Shown: positions 34,588 through 44,139, counted from the stretch's first letter. The stretch: DNA of 64,000 nt from Defluviitaleaceae bacterium (GCA_009786535.1 WQRX01000009.1:1-64000); one strand, 5' to 3'. The notes: generated by a model from the letters alone, not told the origin. Numbers and translations are program-made.

Positions 34588-36831
34588 CCGCACTTTTTTC
34601 AACCGAAGCACATTTGCAATCAGCGATAGCGAGCTAAGGCACATCGCAACCGCCGCAATCATAGGGTTAAGCAACGGTCCGCCGAAGATGTATAAAAGCC
34701 CCATTGCTACGGGAATGCCCATTACATTGTAGGCGAATGCCCAAAATAAATTTTGTTTGATATTTCTAATGGTCGCCTTGCTAAGTCGTATTGCCGACGC
34801 AACGCCCATCAAATCGCCCCGCATAAGCACAATGTCTGCCGATTCTATGGCTACGTCCGTCCCCGAGCCAATGGCGATGCCTACGTCCGCTTGGGTAAGC
34901 GCCACCGCATCGTTAATGCCGTCGCCCACCATTGCAATTGTAGGCGAGGTTTGCAGGTTTTGTATTGCTTCTGCCTTTTCGTGGGGAAGGACTTCGGCTA
35001 AGACCTGCGTAATGCCCGCTTGTTTGGCTACGGCTTGCGCTGTTGCGGCATTGTCGCCCGTTAGCATAATTACGTCTAATCCCATATCGCGCAAGCGCTG
35101 CACGGCAGCTACGCTGGTGGGCTTTAAAGTATCGGCAACGGCGATGATGCCCGCAAACTGACGGTCAATTGCTACATACATCGGCGTTTTTCCTTCATTT
35201 GCAAGGCGTGCCGAATCAATTGAAGCTACAGAAAAATCAATCCCCTGCCCTTCCATTAACGCGCGGTTGCCTACGGCAATGCGGCGGCTTTCTATTTCGG
35301 CGATAAGTCCTTGCCCTGTAATGGCTTCAAATTTTTCTGAACTATCTGACGCAGGGAGCGCTCCCACTTCCCGTGCGTAGCGTACAATGGCTTCGCCAAG
35401 GGGGTGTTCACTATACACCTCTGCCCGTGCGGTTAAGCGAAGCAAATCTTCTTTGGGAACGTTCCCAAGGGCAAGGATATCCGTTACCGTGGGCTTCCCC
35501 TCGGTGAGTGTACCTGTCTTATCCAGCACCACGGCGGTAAGCTTATGCGCCGTTTCCAACGCTGCGCCGCTTTTAATAAGAATACCGTTCTCCGCACCCT
35601 TACCCGTCCCTACCATAATGGCGGTGGGCGTAGCAAGTCCCAGCGCACACGGGCAGGCAATGACCAGTACGGAAATGAAAATCCTAAGCGAAAACGCAAG
35701 CCCCGCGCCGCTAATCAGCCACCCAATGCCCGTAAGCAACGCAATAATAATAACCGCATGTACAAAATAACCCGAAACAACATCCGCAAGCCTTGCGATA
35801 GGCGCTTTGCTTGCTTGCGCGTTTTCCACAAGTTGAATAATTTGCGCAAGCACCGTATCCGCACCCACTTTTGTCGCCTTGTATTGCAGCGCGCCGTTTT
35901 TGTTAATCGAAGCGCCGATTACCGCATCGCCAATTTGCTTTTGCACAGGCATACTCTCGCCTGTAAGCATGGATTCGTCCACCGCACTTGCGCCAGAGGT
36001 CACAACGCCGTCTACGGGAATTTTCTCCCCGGGGCGCACCTGTACAACATCGCCCACACGCACTTCCTCGATTGGGACTTCTAGTTCTGTGCCGTCGCGG
36101 ACAATTTTTGCCGTTTTCGGCGCAAGCCCGATAAGTTTTTCAATCGCTTCGCCGGTACGACCCTTTGCTTTTTCTTCGAAGTATTTGCCAAGCACAATCA
36201 GTGTTAAAATTACTGCAGAAACCTCGTAATACGGCATGTAATGGGCATCGGCGAATATGTTCATTCCCGTTAAATACATACTGTAAACAAAGGCAACCAG
36301 TGTACCTTTTGCAATAAGCGAATCCATATTCGGCGCACCCGCAAACAAATTTCTAAACCCGTCACGGAACACGCGCCGATTAATTAAAAGCACGGGAAGT
36401 GTTAATAAAAATTGTGTAATTGTGTTAAATGCAGGATAGTGCATCGGATCAATAGCATGAGGAAGCGGACGCCCCAAGCCATCTGCAAACATAGGCACCA
36501 TGGAAAAAATCGCCAGCGGAATGGTAAATACCGCCGACCAAATGCACCGCCGCTTGTAGGCATCCGCCTCGGCAGATTTGCGGGCGGCGCGTTGCGCCGT
36601 CTGCGTTTGAATATTTTCATTGGAATGCCGCGCCAGCCCGAAACCTCGCTTCACCACCGCGGCTTCAATTTCTTCGTACGTAATTACCGATTCATCGAAG
36701 TCGATGGTCGCTTTTTCTGTGGCGTAGTTGACCGTGCATTTTTCCACGCCCTGCAGCTTTTTTACCGTTGCGGTCACGTTTGCCGCGCACGCCGCACAGT
36801 GCATTTTTAGTACATCTGCCGTAATTTGCAT
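34576..36831 (-). CDS. copA: Copper-translocating P1B-type ATPase
   Basis: This 751-residue pump exports Cu(I) from the cytoplasm. One N-terminal heavy-metal domain carries the metal motif MHCAACA at residues 9-15. The membrane CPC motif is in [15 protein letters not shown] near residue 392, the phosphorylated Asp in [13 protein letters not shown] near 435, the HP motif in SEHPLGEA, and the hinge [12 protein letters not shown] near 635. Neither a CopZ chaperone nor a CsoR/CopY repressor is nearby. It starts by one-base overlap with the rhomboid gene (TAATG) at the end of a long housekeeping transcript. Confidence 0.94.
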   Translation of the reverse strand: MQITADVLKMHCAACAANVTATVKKLQGVEKCTVNYATEKATIDFDESVITYEEIEAAVVKRGFGLARHSNENIQTQTAQRAARKSAEADAYKRRCIWSAVFTIPLAIFSMVPMFADGLGRPLPHAIDPMHYPAFNTITQFLLTLPVLLINRRVFRDGFRNLFAGAPNMDSLIAKGTLVAFVYSMYLTGMNIFADAHYMPYYEVSAVILTLIVLGKYFEEKAKGRTGEAIEKLIGLAPKTAKIVRDGTELEVPIEEVRVGDVVQVRPGEKIPVDGVVTSGASAVDESMLTGESMPVQKQIGDAVIGASINKNGALQYKATKVGADTVLAQIIQLVENAQASKAPIARLADVVSGYFVHAVIIIALLTGIGWLISGAGLAFSLRIFISVLVIACPCALGLATPTAIMVGTGKGAENGILIKSGAALETAHKLTAVVLDKTGTLTEGKPTVTDILALGNVPKEDLLRLTARAEVYSEHPLGEAIVRYAREVGALPASDSSEKFEAITGQGLIAEIESRRIAVGNRALMEGQGIDFSVASIDSARLANEGKTPMYVAIDRQFAGIIAVADTLKPTSVAAVQRLRDMGLDVIMLTGDNAATAQAVAKQAGITQVLAEVLPHEKAEAIQNLQTSPTIAMVGDGINDAVALTQADVGIAIGSGTDVAIESADIVLMRGDLMGVASAIRLSKATIRNIKQNLFWAFAYNVMGIPVAMGLLYIFGGPLLNPMIAAVAMCLSSLSLIANVLRLKKVRLRG

Positions 36832-37421
36832 TATATTGTATCCCCTCGCCAGCCTTCTTTGTTAGCAAAAAAACCGAAGCCCGCACCGCACAAACCGCCC
36901 ACGATATGGCTTAAATACGCGATGTTATTATCTGCATCCGCGCCGATTGCCGCCACCACCTCGCGCCCGATAAAAATAGCAAGCACCAGAATAAGCGTTA
37001 GCGGAACGCGCCCGCGCTGTAAATTAGTAAACGAACCCAGCAGAATTAACATGAATACAATCCCGCTTGCGCCAAGCTTTGCGCCGTCGCTCACCATAAT
37101 GTGCAAAAGTCCCGTAACCAGCGCTGTTACTGCCATCATTATAACCAGCCATTTACCGCCGTAGCGCTCTTCAAGCAACGGTCCGATAAGCAGAATTATC
37201 ATAAAGTTGGCAATAAAATGCGCGTAATTCGCATGGCCGAATACATGGGAAAACATGCGCCAATACGTTAGCGGGTCGGTGGGCGAAGCGCGAAAAACCG
37301 AGAATAATCGTTGGTATGTTATCGGTTCAAAAACCTGCTGTAGCCCCAACACCAATAACGACAACAACGCAAAGGTGAGAATTACGGGGGCATTATACTG
37401 GATTCGTTTTATAGGATTCAT
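36831..37421 (-). CDS. Rhomboid family intramembrane serine protease
   Basis: A 196-residue membrane protein with about six helices. The expected catalytic Ser is in KLGASGIVF near residue 119, the catalytic His in [14 protein letters not shown] near 172, and the oxyanion-type HxxAN is seen as HFIANFM near residue 68. Both catalytic residues are intact. The ATG follows AAGGGGAACCGT. It sits between glpK (10 bp upstream) and copA. Substrates of bacterial rhomboids are mostly unknown. Confidence 0.88.
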   Translation of the reverse strand: MNPIKRIQYNAPVILTFALLSLLVLGLQQVFEPITYQRLFSVFRASPTDPLTYWRMFSHVFGHANYAHFIANFMIILLIGPLLEERYGGKWLVIMMAVTALVTGLLHIMVSDGAKLGASGIVFMLILLGSFTNLQRGRVPLTLILVLAIFIGREVVAAIGADADNNIAYLSHIVGGLCGAGFGFFANKEGWRGDTI

Positions 37422-37431
37422 ACGGTTCCCC

Positions 37432-38922
37432 TTACTTTTTTAATGTGGAGCGAACTGCCGCATCCCAACCTGCTGTCAGCTTTCTTGCCGTTTCTACATT
37501 CATTTGCGGCGAAAAAATACGCTCAATGCCGCGGTTTGCCGTAATTTCTTCCACGCCTGCCCAATACCCAACGGCAAGCCCCGCAAGATATGCCGCACCC
37601 AGCGCCGTTGTTTCTATTACGCTTGGGCGCTCCACAGGTACGCCCAAAATATCGGCTTGGAACTGCATAAGAAAATTATTTGCACAAGCGCCGCCGTCCA
37701 CGGGGAGCGCTCCCAAGGCACGCTTTACCCCGTCGGCGCTAATATCCGCTTCCATGGCACACACAATGGCTTGCACTTGGTATGCCATACTCTCTAACGC
37801 GGCGCGTACAATATGTGCGCGGTTTACACCCCGCGTTAGCCCTGTTATTGCGCCGCGGGCGTGGGCATCCCAATACGGTGCGCCAAGCCCAACAAAAGCA
37901 GGGACAACATACGCCCCCAAGGTATCGGGAACGCTCCCTGCCAGTGCGTCCGTTTCCGCCGCGTGGGTGATTAAACCCAACTCATCCCGCAGCCATTGTA
38001 CCACCGCACCGCCAATGAAAACGCTCCCTTCCAAGGCATACTGCACCTTACCGCCGTAGGAAGCCGCCATGGTGGTAAGCAAGCCATGGTTTGACTTCAC
38101 GGGCTTTTCCCCTGTATTCATTAGCAAAAAGCACCCCGTGCCGTAGGTATTTTTCGCCTGCCCCGCTTCGAAGCACGCCTGCCCAAATAACGCGGCTTGC
38201 TGGTCGCCTGCAATGCCCGCAATAGGAATTTCCCCGCCAAAAACGGACGTATGCGCCACAATTTCGCTTGACGAATGCACTGTAGGCAGCATTTCGCGGG
38301 GGATATCCAGCAAATCCAATATTTCCGCGTCCCATTCGCGCTTATGTATATTGTAAAGCATGGTGCGCGAAGCGTTGGTATGGTCGGTTACGTGCGCCGC
38401 GCCTTCGGTTAAATTCCATATCAGCCACGTGTCTACCGTACCGAATAACAATTCTCCTCGCCTTGCCCGTTCCCACGCGTTGGGAACGCTCCCAAGAAGC
38501 CACGCCAGCTTGGTTGCGGAAAAATACGCATCCAGAGTTAGCCCCGTTTTTTCCAAAAAAAGAGGCGCATGTCCGTCTTCACGCAGCCTATCGCACATAT
38601 CCGCCGTGCGGCGGCACTGCCACACAATGGCGTTATGTACGGGCTTGCCTGTAGCACGTTCCCATAGCAGCGTGGTTTCCCGCTGGTTGGTAATGCCCAA
38701 GGCGGCAATGTCTGCCGCTTTTAAACCCGCTTTTTGCATGGCGTCCTTGCCCACGCCGTATTGCGTTTCCCATAAAGCGGCGGGGTCATGCTCTACCCAG
38801 CTCGGCGCGGGGTAAATTTGCGGAAATTCCCGCTGCGCCCGCGCCGCTACGCGCCCGCTTTTATCAAAAATAATACACCGCGAACTGGTCGTTCCTTGGT
38901 CAAACGCCATGATATATGCCAA
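37432..38922 (-). CDS. glpK: Glycerol kinase
   Basis: GlpK makes sn-glycerol 3-phosphate for lipids, polyol polymers or glycolysis. The N-terminus [17 protein letters not shown] and [13 protein letters not shown] near residue 75 are diagnostic. [12 protein letters not shown] near 260 and [18 protein letters not shown] near 400 match FGGY signatures. I placed the start at TTG 38922, eight bases after GGGAG, giving [13 protein letters not shown] 38931 directly abuts the ribosome site. Usual partners glpF and glpD are absent. It lies 5 bp after the preceding small membrane protein gene. Confidence 0.93.
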   Translation of the reverse strand: MAYIMAFDQGTTSSRCIIFDKSGRVAARAQREFPQIYPAPSWVEHDPAALWETQYGVGKDAMQKAGLKAADIAALGITNQRETTLLWERATGKPVHNAIVWQCRRTADMCDRLREDGHAPLFLEKTGLTLDAYFSATKLAWLLGSVPNAWERARRGELLFGTVDTWLIWNLTEGAAHVTDHTNASRTMLYNIHKREWDAEILDLLDIPREMLPTVHSSSEIVAHTSVFGGEIPIAGIAGDQQAALFGQACFEAGQAKNTYGTGCFLLMNTGEKPVKSNHGLLTTMAASYGGKVQYALEGSVFIGGAVVQWLRDELGLITHAAETDALAGSVPDTLGAYVVPAFVGLGAPYWDAHARGAITGLTRGVNRAHIVRAALESMAYQVQAIVCAMEADISADGVKRALGALPVDGGACANNFLMQFQADILGVPVERPSVIETTALGAAYLAGLAVGYWAGVEEITANRGIERIFSPQMNVETARKLTAGWDAAVRSTLKK

Positions 38923-38927
38923 AAAAA

Positions 38928-39350
38928 TCAACTCCCATAATCTTGCAAAAGCCGTGCCAAGGATTCTTCACAGTAAATGCGAATGCCTTCTTGTAAACGC
39001 GCCCTATCGGTATAGGGCAGTACATCGGCGGGTGTTGTGGTTAGCTCCATTAAACCACCGCCCTCGTGTTCGGCATAGAAAACGGCAATATAACCGTCCA
39101 GCATCGTTACCACGTAGCGATGGGTTTCTTCGGAGATAAGCAGCACTTCTTCCGCTTCTTCCGCGGCGGCAACCACCTCATACACCGTACCCGAAACAAC
39201 GGGAACGGTCCCATGCGCCCGCGTTCCCGCATAAATACTGGCACGTACCGTTGCCCCGCCAAACATTACATAGCCAAAAGCAACGCCAAGCAAAATAGAA
39301 AGCATACACGCGCCTAATACCAAAAACAACTGATTACGTTCATTTTCCAT
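38928..39350 (-). CDS. Single-span membrane protein with a BofC-C-like domain
   Basis: A 140-residue protein with one N-terminal hydrophobic helix (about 8-32). The extracytoplasmic part from about residue 80 has [18 protein letters not shown], then a segment ending [10 protein letters not shown]. That pattern, a short beta domain with a Gly-Tyr-Ile-Ala-Val-Phe core, recalls the C-terminal domain of forespore protein BofC, but the resemblance is by eye. The ATG follows AAAAGGAG. It is placed next to rsfS and nadD-yqeK. Confidence 0.65.
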   Translation of the reverse strand: MENERNQLFLVLGACMLSILLGVAFGYVMFGGATVRASIYAGTRAHGTVPVVSGTVYEVVAAAEEAEEVLLISEETHRYVVTMLDGYIAVFYAEHEGGGLMELTTTPADVLPYTDRARLQEGIRIYCEESLARLLQDYGS

Positions 39351-39407
39351 CGTGCAACACTCCTTTTACCCCGAAGTATTAACAACAAATGGAAAAACTA
39401 TACCACT

Positions 39408-39761
39408 TTACGAAGCGTGCGTTACCCGTGCATCGCCCCACACCCGTTCCAGGTTATAGAACCGGCGATTCTCTTTATCAAACAAATGCACAATGACCGC
39501 GCCAAAATCAAGCAGTACCCAGTTACCCGATTGCATCCCTTCGATATGGCTTAGCTGCAAGCCATTTGCTTTTAGCGTGATTTCTGCCGCATCGGCAAGG
39601 GCGGTTAATTGCGGTTGGCTCGTGCCTGTAGCTATCACAAAATAATCGGCAATGGTACTTATACCGCGCAAATCCATTACCACTATATCTTCACCAAATT
39701 TGTCGTCCAATGCTTTGCGAAGCGCGTTCACCGCCGCGCCCTCCATTGAAGTATCCTTCAT
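39408..39761 (-). CDS. rsfS: Ribosome silencing factor RsfS
   Basis: RsfS binds ribosomal protein uL14 and blocks 50S-30S joining during starvation. The 117-residue protein shows the family pattern DIVVMDLRGISTIADYFVIA near residue 22 and SGNWVLLDFGAVIVHLFDKE near 83. The gene starts 5 bp after nadD-yqeK, the standard clostridial neighbourhood. Confidence 0.94.
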   Translation of the reverse strand: MKDTSMEGAAVNALRKALDDKFGEDIVVMDLRGISTIADYFVIATGTSQPQLTALADAAEITLKANGLQLSHIEGMQSGNWVLLDFGAVIVHLFDKENRRFYNLERVWGDARVTHAS

Positions 39762-39766
39762 TTACA

Positions 39767-40972
39767 TCATCCTTTCTCGGAAGCTTTTAACTCCGCAAGT
39801 GCATCATAGCTTGCGGGGTGTACGGGGTTTTTCGCCGCCATTTCTTCCTTTATAGTATATTTTATGCCCGCGCGCAATGCTTTGTTTATGTCCGTGTATG
39901 CCAGCGCGCGCATTTTAGCCAGCGGGGGATAATCCTCGCGGTAGGGCTCTATGAAGTCGGCAAGCATTATAACTTTATCCAGCATTGTCATTTCGCCGTG
40001 CCCTGTGGAATGGTAGCGAATCGCCTGCAAAATCGCCTCATCGGTTACATAATAGTCCCGCCGTGCCGATTCCGCCCCCATGGGTCCATGGGTTAAGTCA
40101 ATCGCCGAGGTATTTTCATCGTCCAGCGGAATGCCCCATTTTGCGCACAGGGCTTTCTTTTTTTCGGTGGAATACTCCTTCGCACAATCATGCAAAAGCG
40201 CCGCCCACCGTGCTTTTTCTACATCTGCACCATAAAAACGCGCAAGCTTATCCGCTTCTTTTATTACGCCCAACGTATGCACAAACCGCTTGGGCGAAAG
40301 CCGTTTTTGCAATGCCGCCTTTACCGCGTCAAAGGTAAGCGCGGGGCGGTATAAATTATTTGCCAGCGCATAATCCTCTACAGCGCGGGGTACAAAAGCG
40401 CGAACGCTCTTCCCCTCCGCAAACCGCCGCCGAATCTCCGTGCTGGAAATATCAACTTTCTTCATGTCTAACAAAAATACGCGCTCGCCAAACTTTTTAT
40501 TTATCATCTTTATCATTTCCGAAACGGATTTTTTGCTGTACCCCTGCCGCGGCACAACCACAAAGCAGCACAGCTTTAACAAAGCTTCTGCGTCCTTCCA
40601 TGCAGGCAAATGCATGAGCGAATCCGCCCCAATGATAAAATATATATCCGCGCCCTTGGGGCACGCTTGCACCAGTCGCCGTGCCGTATCCACGGTATAC
40701 GATTTGCCTGCCCCGTCCGACTCCATGCGCGAAACATCATAAAACAGGTGGTCACACGTGGCAAGCTGTACCATTTGGTAGCGATGCTCGGCGCTGCTTA
40801 TTTTCCCATCCTTATGCGGCGGCTGTCCGCACGGCATAAAAAGAAGGCGCTGCGGTGCAAACCGCGTAAGCACCGCCTCCGCCACGGCTAAATGTCCGTT
40901 GTGTATCGGGTCAAATGTACCGCCAAACACAGCAAGACTGTGACAGCGGTCAAGGTAATCTCTATTTTCCAT
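39767..40972 (-). CDS. nadD: Fused NadD nicotinate-nucleotide adenylyltransferase - YqeK HD hydrolase
   Basis: Two enzymes joined in 401 residues. Residues 1 to about 195 are NadD, which makes nicotinate adenine dinucleotide; the nucleotidyltransferase motif GGTFDPIHNGHL is at about 14-25 and DISSTEIRRR near 175. Residues about 205-401 are YqeK, an HD-domain diadenosine tetraphosphate hydrolase, with ALLHDCAKEY near 260 and LTHGPMGAE near 290. I chose the ATG at 40972, where the homology begins; 26 further in-frame codons upstream look non-coding. In most Firmicutes these are separate adjacent genes. No frameshift is needed for the fusion. Confidence 0.93.
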   Translation of the reverse strand: MENRDYLDRCHSLAVFGGTFDPIHNGHLAVAEAVLTRFAPQRLLFMPCGQPPHKDGKISSAEHRYQMVQLATCDHLFYDVSRMESDGAGKSYTVDTARRLVQACPKGADIYFIIGADSLMHLPAWKDAEALLKLCCFVVVPRQGYSKKSVSEMIKMINKKFGERVFLLDMKKVDISSTEIRRRFAEGKSVRAFVPRAVEDYALANNLYRPALTFDAVKAALQKRLSPKRFVHTLGVIKEADKLARFYGADVEKARWAALLHDCAKEYSTEKKKALCAKWGIPLDDENTSAIDLTHGPMGAESARRDYYVTDEAILQAIRYHSTGHGEMTMLDKVIMLADFIEPYREDYPPLAKMRALAYTDINKALRAGIKYTIKEEMAAKNPVHPASYDALAELKASEKG

Positions 40973-41035
40973 AAAAAGCAGTCTACCATTAATAACGGTC
41001 TTTACACAACATTTGCACGCGTTACATATAATATG

Positions 41036-41044
41036 TGATATAAT
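41036..41044 (+). promoter_or_regulatory. Extended -10 promoter of glmM
   Basis: TG-A-TATAAT at 41036-41044 is a perfect extended -10 element, 29 bp before the glmM start. A second TATAAT lies just upstream at 41027-41032. No good -35 is seen, as is usual with extended -10 promoters. Confidence 0.6.
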
Positions 41045-41073
41045 CCGCACGATTTTTGAATTGGAGGAACGAT

Positions 41074-42438
41074 ATGGGAAAATTATTCGGAACAGATGGC
41101 GTGCGCGGGGTAGCCAACCGCGAGCTTACACCGGAGCTTGCGCTTCGCCTTGGCCGTGCAGGCGCATACGTACTTACGCGGGAGACGCACCACGCGCCAA
41201 AAGTATTGGTAGCAAAAGACACCCGCCGCTCGGGCGAAATGCTGGAAGCCGCGCTTACCGCGGGCTTATGCTCGCTGGGCGCACAGGTGTATTTGGCGGG
41301 TGACATGCCAACCCCTGCCGTGGCATACCTTATTAAAGCATACAAATTTGACGCAGGGGTTATGCTGTCCGCTTCGCACAACCCCATGCCCGACAATGGG
41401 ATAAAATTCTTCAATTCCGACGGGCAAAAGCTGTCCGATGCATTGGAAGAAGAAATTGAAGCGCTGGTATATGAAATTGAAGCAAATGATACCCTACCCC
41501 GCCCCGAAGGCGCAGACATAGGCATTGTACAAACCTGCGACCGCGCCGAGGCGGACTATGCAGGCTTTTTACTTTCCACCGTACCCGATGTAAAGCTGCC
41601 CGCCGACTTCACCATTGCGCTGGACTGTGCAAACGGCGCAACAAGCAATATCGCATCCCGCGTATTTATGCTGCTGGGTGCAACGGTGCATACCCTGCAC
41701 AATAACCCCGACGGGCTAAATATCAACGATAACTGCGGCTCTACCCATATGGATTCGCTACTGGAATTTGTACAGGAAAAAGGCGCGGATATTGGGCTTG
41801 CCTTCGACGGCGACGGCGACCGTATGCTTGCCGTAGACGAAAAGGGAAATATGCTGGACGGCGACGCAGTTATGGCAATTTGCGGACTTTCGTTAAAAAA
41901 CCGCGGGGCGTTGGCAAACGACACCATCGTGGGCACGGTAATGAGCAACCAAGGCTTAGATGTCTTCTGCCGCGAAAATGATATTACCCTTGTGCGTACC
42001 GATGTAGGCGACCGCTATGTACTGGAAAAAATGCTTGCCGACGGGCTTACGCTGGGCGGCGAACAGTCGGGGCATGTAATTTTCCGCCAATTTGCGGATA
42101 CGGGGGACGGCATTCTCACTGGCTTGCAGCTTGTGGCGGCGTTGGCGGCTTCGGGCAAGCCCCTTTCGGAGCTTCGTAAAATAATGACGGACTTCCCGCA
42201 GGTGCTGGTAAATGCGCAAGTGGACACGGCGAAGAAGAATGAATTTTCTACCCACCCTGCCGTTGTTTCCGCCCAAAAGGAAATTGAAGAGAAGCTGGCG
42301 GCACAGCAAGGACGCATTCTGGTACGTCCCTCGGGAACAGAGCCGCTGGTACGCGTAATGATTGAAGGGCGCGACCAAGCACAAATTACTATGTGGGCGC
42401 AAGATTTGGCGCAAATTATCCGCACAAACTTGGGATAA
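41074..42438 (+). CDS. glmM: Phosphoglucosamine mutase
   Basis: GlmM converts glucosamine 6-phosphate to glucosamine 1-phosphate for peptidoglycan. The 454-residue protein starts GKLFGTDGVRGVANRELTPE. It has the phosphoserine loop MLSASHNPMPDNGIKFF near residue 98, metal site GLAFDGDGDRMLAVD near 240, and the C-terminal VRPSGTEPLVRVMIEG. The ATG at 41074 follows GGAGGAACGAT. It diverges from nadD-yqeK over about 100 bp. Confidence 0.96.
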   Translation: MGKLFGTDGVRGVANRELTPELALRLGRAGAYVLTRETHHAPKVLVAKDTRRSGEMLEAALTAGLCSLGAQVYLAGDMPTPAVAYLIKAYKFDAGVMLSASHNPMPDNGIKFFNSDGQKLSDALEEEIEALVYEIEANDTLPRPEGADIGIVQTCDRAEADYAGFLLSTVPDVKLPADFTIALDCANGATSNIASRVFMLLGATVHTLHNNPDGLNINDNCGSTHMDSLLEFVQEKGADIGLAFDGDGDRMLAVDEKGNMLDGDAVMAICGLSLKNRGALANDTIVGTVMSNQGLDVFCRENDITLVRTDVGDRYVLEKMLADGLTLGGEQSGHVIFRQFADTGDGILTGLQLVAALAASGKPLSELRKIMTDFPQVLVNAQVDTAKKNEFSTHPAVVSAQKEIEEKLAAQQGRILVRPSGTEPLVRVMIEGRDQAQITMWAQDLAQIIRTNLG

Positions 42439-42449
42439 ACCCGCGGCAA

Positions 42450-42471
42450 AAATATTTTTACAAAAATATTT
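42450..42471. repeat. A/T-only palindrome after glmM
   Basis: AAATATTTTT-AC-AAAAATATTT is a perfect 10-bp inverted repeat beginning 11 bp after the glmM stop. It could be a weak terminator or a protein-binding site for the next gene; nothing further can be said. Confidence 0.35.
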
Positions 42472-42562
42472 CATTTATGTTAAGTTTTTCTAAATGTTTA
42501 TCCGATACACACATAGAGGAGTACAAATGTGCAGTTTTGCACAATTACAAGGAGGTAATCCC

Positions 42563-43180
42563 ATGAGCATTCCCGGCACAACATACCCGGTGAACAATCC
42601 CGCGCAAAACTACCAAACAGGCGGTACACAAACAACCCCGCCCGTAACCGAAGCACCCGTTACGCCCCCCCCCGCGCAGGAAGAACCCGCTGGTGTGTAC
42701 ACCCCAAGCGGTGAAACGCCCCCTGCAAATAACAACTTCCGCCCCGACCGCGCCCGTATGGAGCAGTTGTGGAACCATCACCAGCAGCAAGTGGATAACT
42801 TCCGCCGCATGATGGAGGTCCTCTTCAACCGCCAAGCGCAAGAGCAGGGCATTGCTGCCGGCACATGGAACCCCCAAGAAATTGAATTAACCGACGAAAT
42901 GCGTGCAGCAGCAGCCGAACAGGTGGCAGAAGGCGGGTACTTTAGCGTGGAAGAAACCGCCGCCCGTATTTTAGACTTTGCCGTGGCTATTTCCGGCGGC
43001 GACCCCGAGCGTCTTGATGTGCTTCGCGGCGCTATCGAGCAAGCGTTTGAAAACGCCGAGCGCATTTGGGGCGGTCAACTCCCCGAAATTAGCCAACAAA
43101 CCCGCGCCGCCGTTATGGAAGGGCTTGACCAATGGGCAGCCAACGGCAACGTAGCGGACATTGCGCTTCTTAACCGCTAA
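42563..43180 (+). CDS. DUF5610-like protein beside flagellin
   Basis: A 205-residue protein. Residues 1-60 are rich in Pro, Thr and Gln and probably disordered. The C-terminal 110 residues form a helical domain, with ARILDFAVAISGGDPERLD near 140 and GGQLPEISQQTRAAVMEGLD near 178, matching my memory of the DUF5610 pattern. No signal peptide or membrane span is seen. The ATG at 42563 follows the strong AAGGAGGTAATCCC; an in-frame start at 42494 is weaker. A terminator follows, then the flagellin gene. The function is unknown. Confidence 0.7.
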   Translation: MSIPGTTYPVNNPAQNYQTGGTQTTPPVTEAPVTPPPAQEEPAGVYTPSGETPPANNNFRPDRARMEQLWNHHQQQVDNFRRMMEVLFNRQAQEQGIAAGTWNPQEIELTDEMRAAAAEQVAEGGYFSVEETAARILDFAVAISGGDPERLDVLRGAIEQAFENAERIWGGQLPEISQQTRAAVMEGLDQWAANGNVADIALLNR

Positions 43181-43192
43181 TTTATGACCACT

Positions 43193-43224
43193 AAAGAGCA
43201 GGCATTGCGTCCTGCTCTTTTTTT
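43193..43224 (+). terminator. Rho-independent terminator after the DUF5610-like gene
   Basis: A perfect 10-bp stem AAAGAGCAGG/CCTGCTCTTT with an 8-base loop is followed by further Ts, giving seven in a row. It begins 12 bp after the stop codon. Confidence 0.9.
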
Positions 43225-43233
43225 GCATATAAT
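43205..43233 (+). promoter_or_regulatory. Candidate flagellin promoter inside the preceding terminator
   Basis: TTGCGT (43205-43210) and a perfect TATAAT (43228-43233) are exactly 17 bp apart. The -35 lies in the loop of the terminator and the spacer is its descending stem and T-run. No sigma-D-type flagellar promoter (TAAA with GCCGATAA) was found upstream of flagellin. Confidence 0.5.
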
Positions 43234-43243
43234 TACCAGCGTG

Positions 43244-43312
43244 TATTCGCGAAGCGAATATTACAACCCGCCCGTAGCGTAGCGGCGGGGATTGGGGCAG
43301 CGCCCCATAAAA
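43244..43312. repeat. Hairpin cluster in the flagellin leader
   Basis: TATTCGC-GAA-GCGAATA (43244-43260), a CCGCC/GGCGG pairing and GGGGC-AGC-GCCCC follow each other in the untranslated leader. The same style of hairpins (TTCGCGAA-type and GGGGC/GCCCC) is found at 97-207, so this may be a dispersed extragenic repeat rather than a specific control element. Confidence 0.5.
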
Positions 43313-43331
43313 ATCGAAAGGATGATGCTTA

Positions 43332-44120
43332 ATGACGGTAAACAACATTGCAAACGACCAAATGGCACTCTCTATGGCGCGTATAGCCAGCGGGCAACGC
43401 GTTAATTCTGCCGCTGATGATGCCGCAGGTCTTGCCATTGTGCAAGGTATGGAGGGTCAAATCCGCGGACTTGACCAAGGCATAGACAACACCCGCGACA
43501 TGCAAAACCTGCTTAACACCGCCGACGGCGCGCTGGAGAACATAGGCGACGGGCTTAACCGCATTCGCGAGCTAAGCATTCAGGCGTCCAACGGCACGCT
43601 AACGCAGGCCGACCGTGACCGTATTCAAAGCGAAATATCGGAAATGGTTGACCATATCGAAGCAAGCACCCGCAACACGCAATTTAACACAATGCCCCTT
43701 TTAGACGGCTCGTACCAGAACCAAAACACGCAAATCGGTCCTAACTTTGGCGGCGGACAAATGGTAAATATCGGCGATATGAGCGAAGTGGCACAAGCAA
43801 TCACTTCCTTCAACGTAACCGAGGAATTATCCTTTGACGCGCTGGCAAACCTTGACCAAGTAATGGCCGATGTAAACGGCGAACGCGCCAACCTTGGCGC
43901 AATGAACAACCGCCTGGACTCTGCTGTAGAAAACAACGCCACAGCCTCCGAAAATCTCATTTTGGCACAAAGCCAAATCCAAGATGCAGACATTGCAGAA
44001 GAAATGGCAGAGCTACAGCAAGCCAACGTATTAAACCAAATGGAAATTCTTATGCAGCAACAAGAGCAGCAGCTTGAGGAGCAACAAACCGTAGCCCCAT
44101 TAATGGCAGCGGGCGCGTAG
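43332..44120 (+). CDS. Short flagellin-like protein
   Basis: A 262-residue protein with the flagellin D0/D1 core. RIASGQRVNSAADDAAGLAI is near residue 17, QNLLNTADGALENIGDGLNR near 56 and the C-terminal IQDADIAEEMAELQQANVL near 215. There is no D2/D3 variable region. Two things are odd. The N-terminus lacks about 15-20 residues of the usual D0 helix (no MRINHNIxA start). The C-terminus ends in a Gln/Glu-rich stretch and PLMAAGA instead of the conserved QSVLxLLR. No other flagellar gene is in the window. It may be a minor flagellin, or a secreted flagellin-like protein. Confidence 0.85.
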   Translation: MTVNNIANDQMALSMARIASGQRVNSAADDAAGLAIVQGMEGQIRGLDQGIDNTRDMQNLLNTADGALENIGDGLNRIRELSIQASNGTLTQADRDRIQSEISEMVDHIEASTRNTQFNTMPLLDGSYQNQNTQIGPNFGGGQMVNIGDMSEVAQAITSFNVTEELSFDALANLDQVMADVNGERANLGAMNNRLDSAVENNATASENLILAQSQIQDADIAEEMAELQQANVLNQMEILMQQQEQQLEEQQTVAPLMAAGA

Positions 44121-44139
44121 TTTAAACATCTAACCCAAG

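Larger units (their letters stand above)
23106..38493. repeat. Dispersed 12-bp palindrome GGGARCGYTCCC (cluster of 11)
   Basis: Exact copies by eye start at 23106, 24057, 24729, 25568, 29954, 33901, 35354, 35455, 37703, 37927 and 38482; one more is outside the cluster at 918. One-mismatch forms occur at 23817 and 32992 (GGGAGCATTCCC), 39201 (GGGAACGGTCCC) and near 53562. All exact copies are inside genes, on genes of both strands. They are read as GSAP, GSVP or GNVP, as GERS, or as GAFP or GALP, so all three codon phases are used. See the finding for interpretation. Confidence 0.85.

Noticed and set aside
34576-36831. Silver, zinc or cadmium specificity for the P-type ATPase
   Set aside because: The CPC motif with the MHCAACA metal domain and GATP-type sequence fit Cu(I) pumps; silver cannot be excluded, but zinc/cadmium is unlikely.
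43233-43331. Sigma-D flagellar promoter for the flagellin gene
   Set aside because: No TAAA/GCCGATAA pair at proper spacing was found; a sigma-A-type pair was seen instead.
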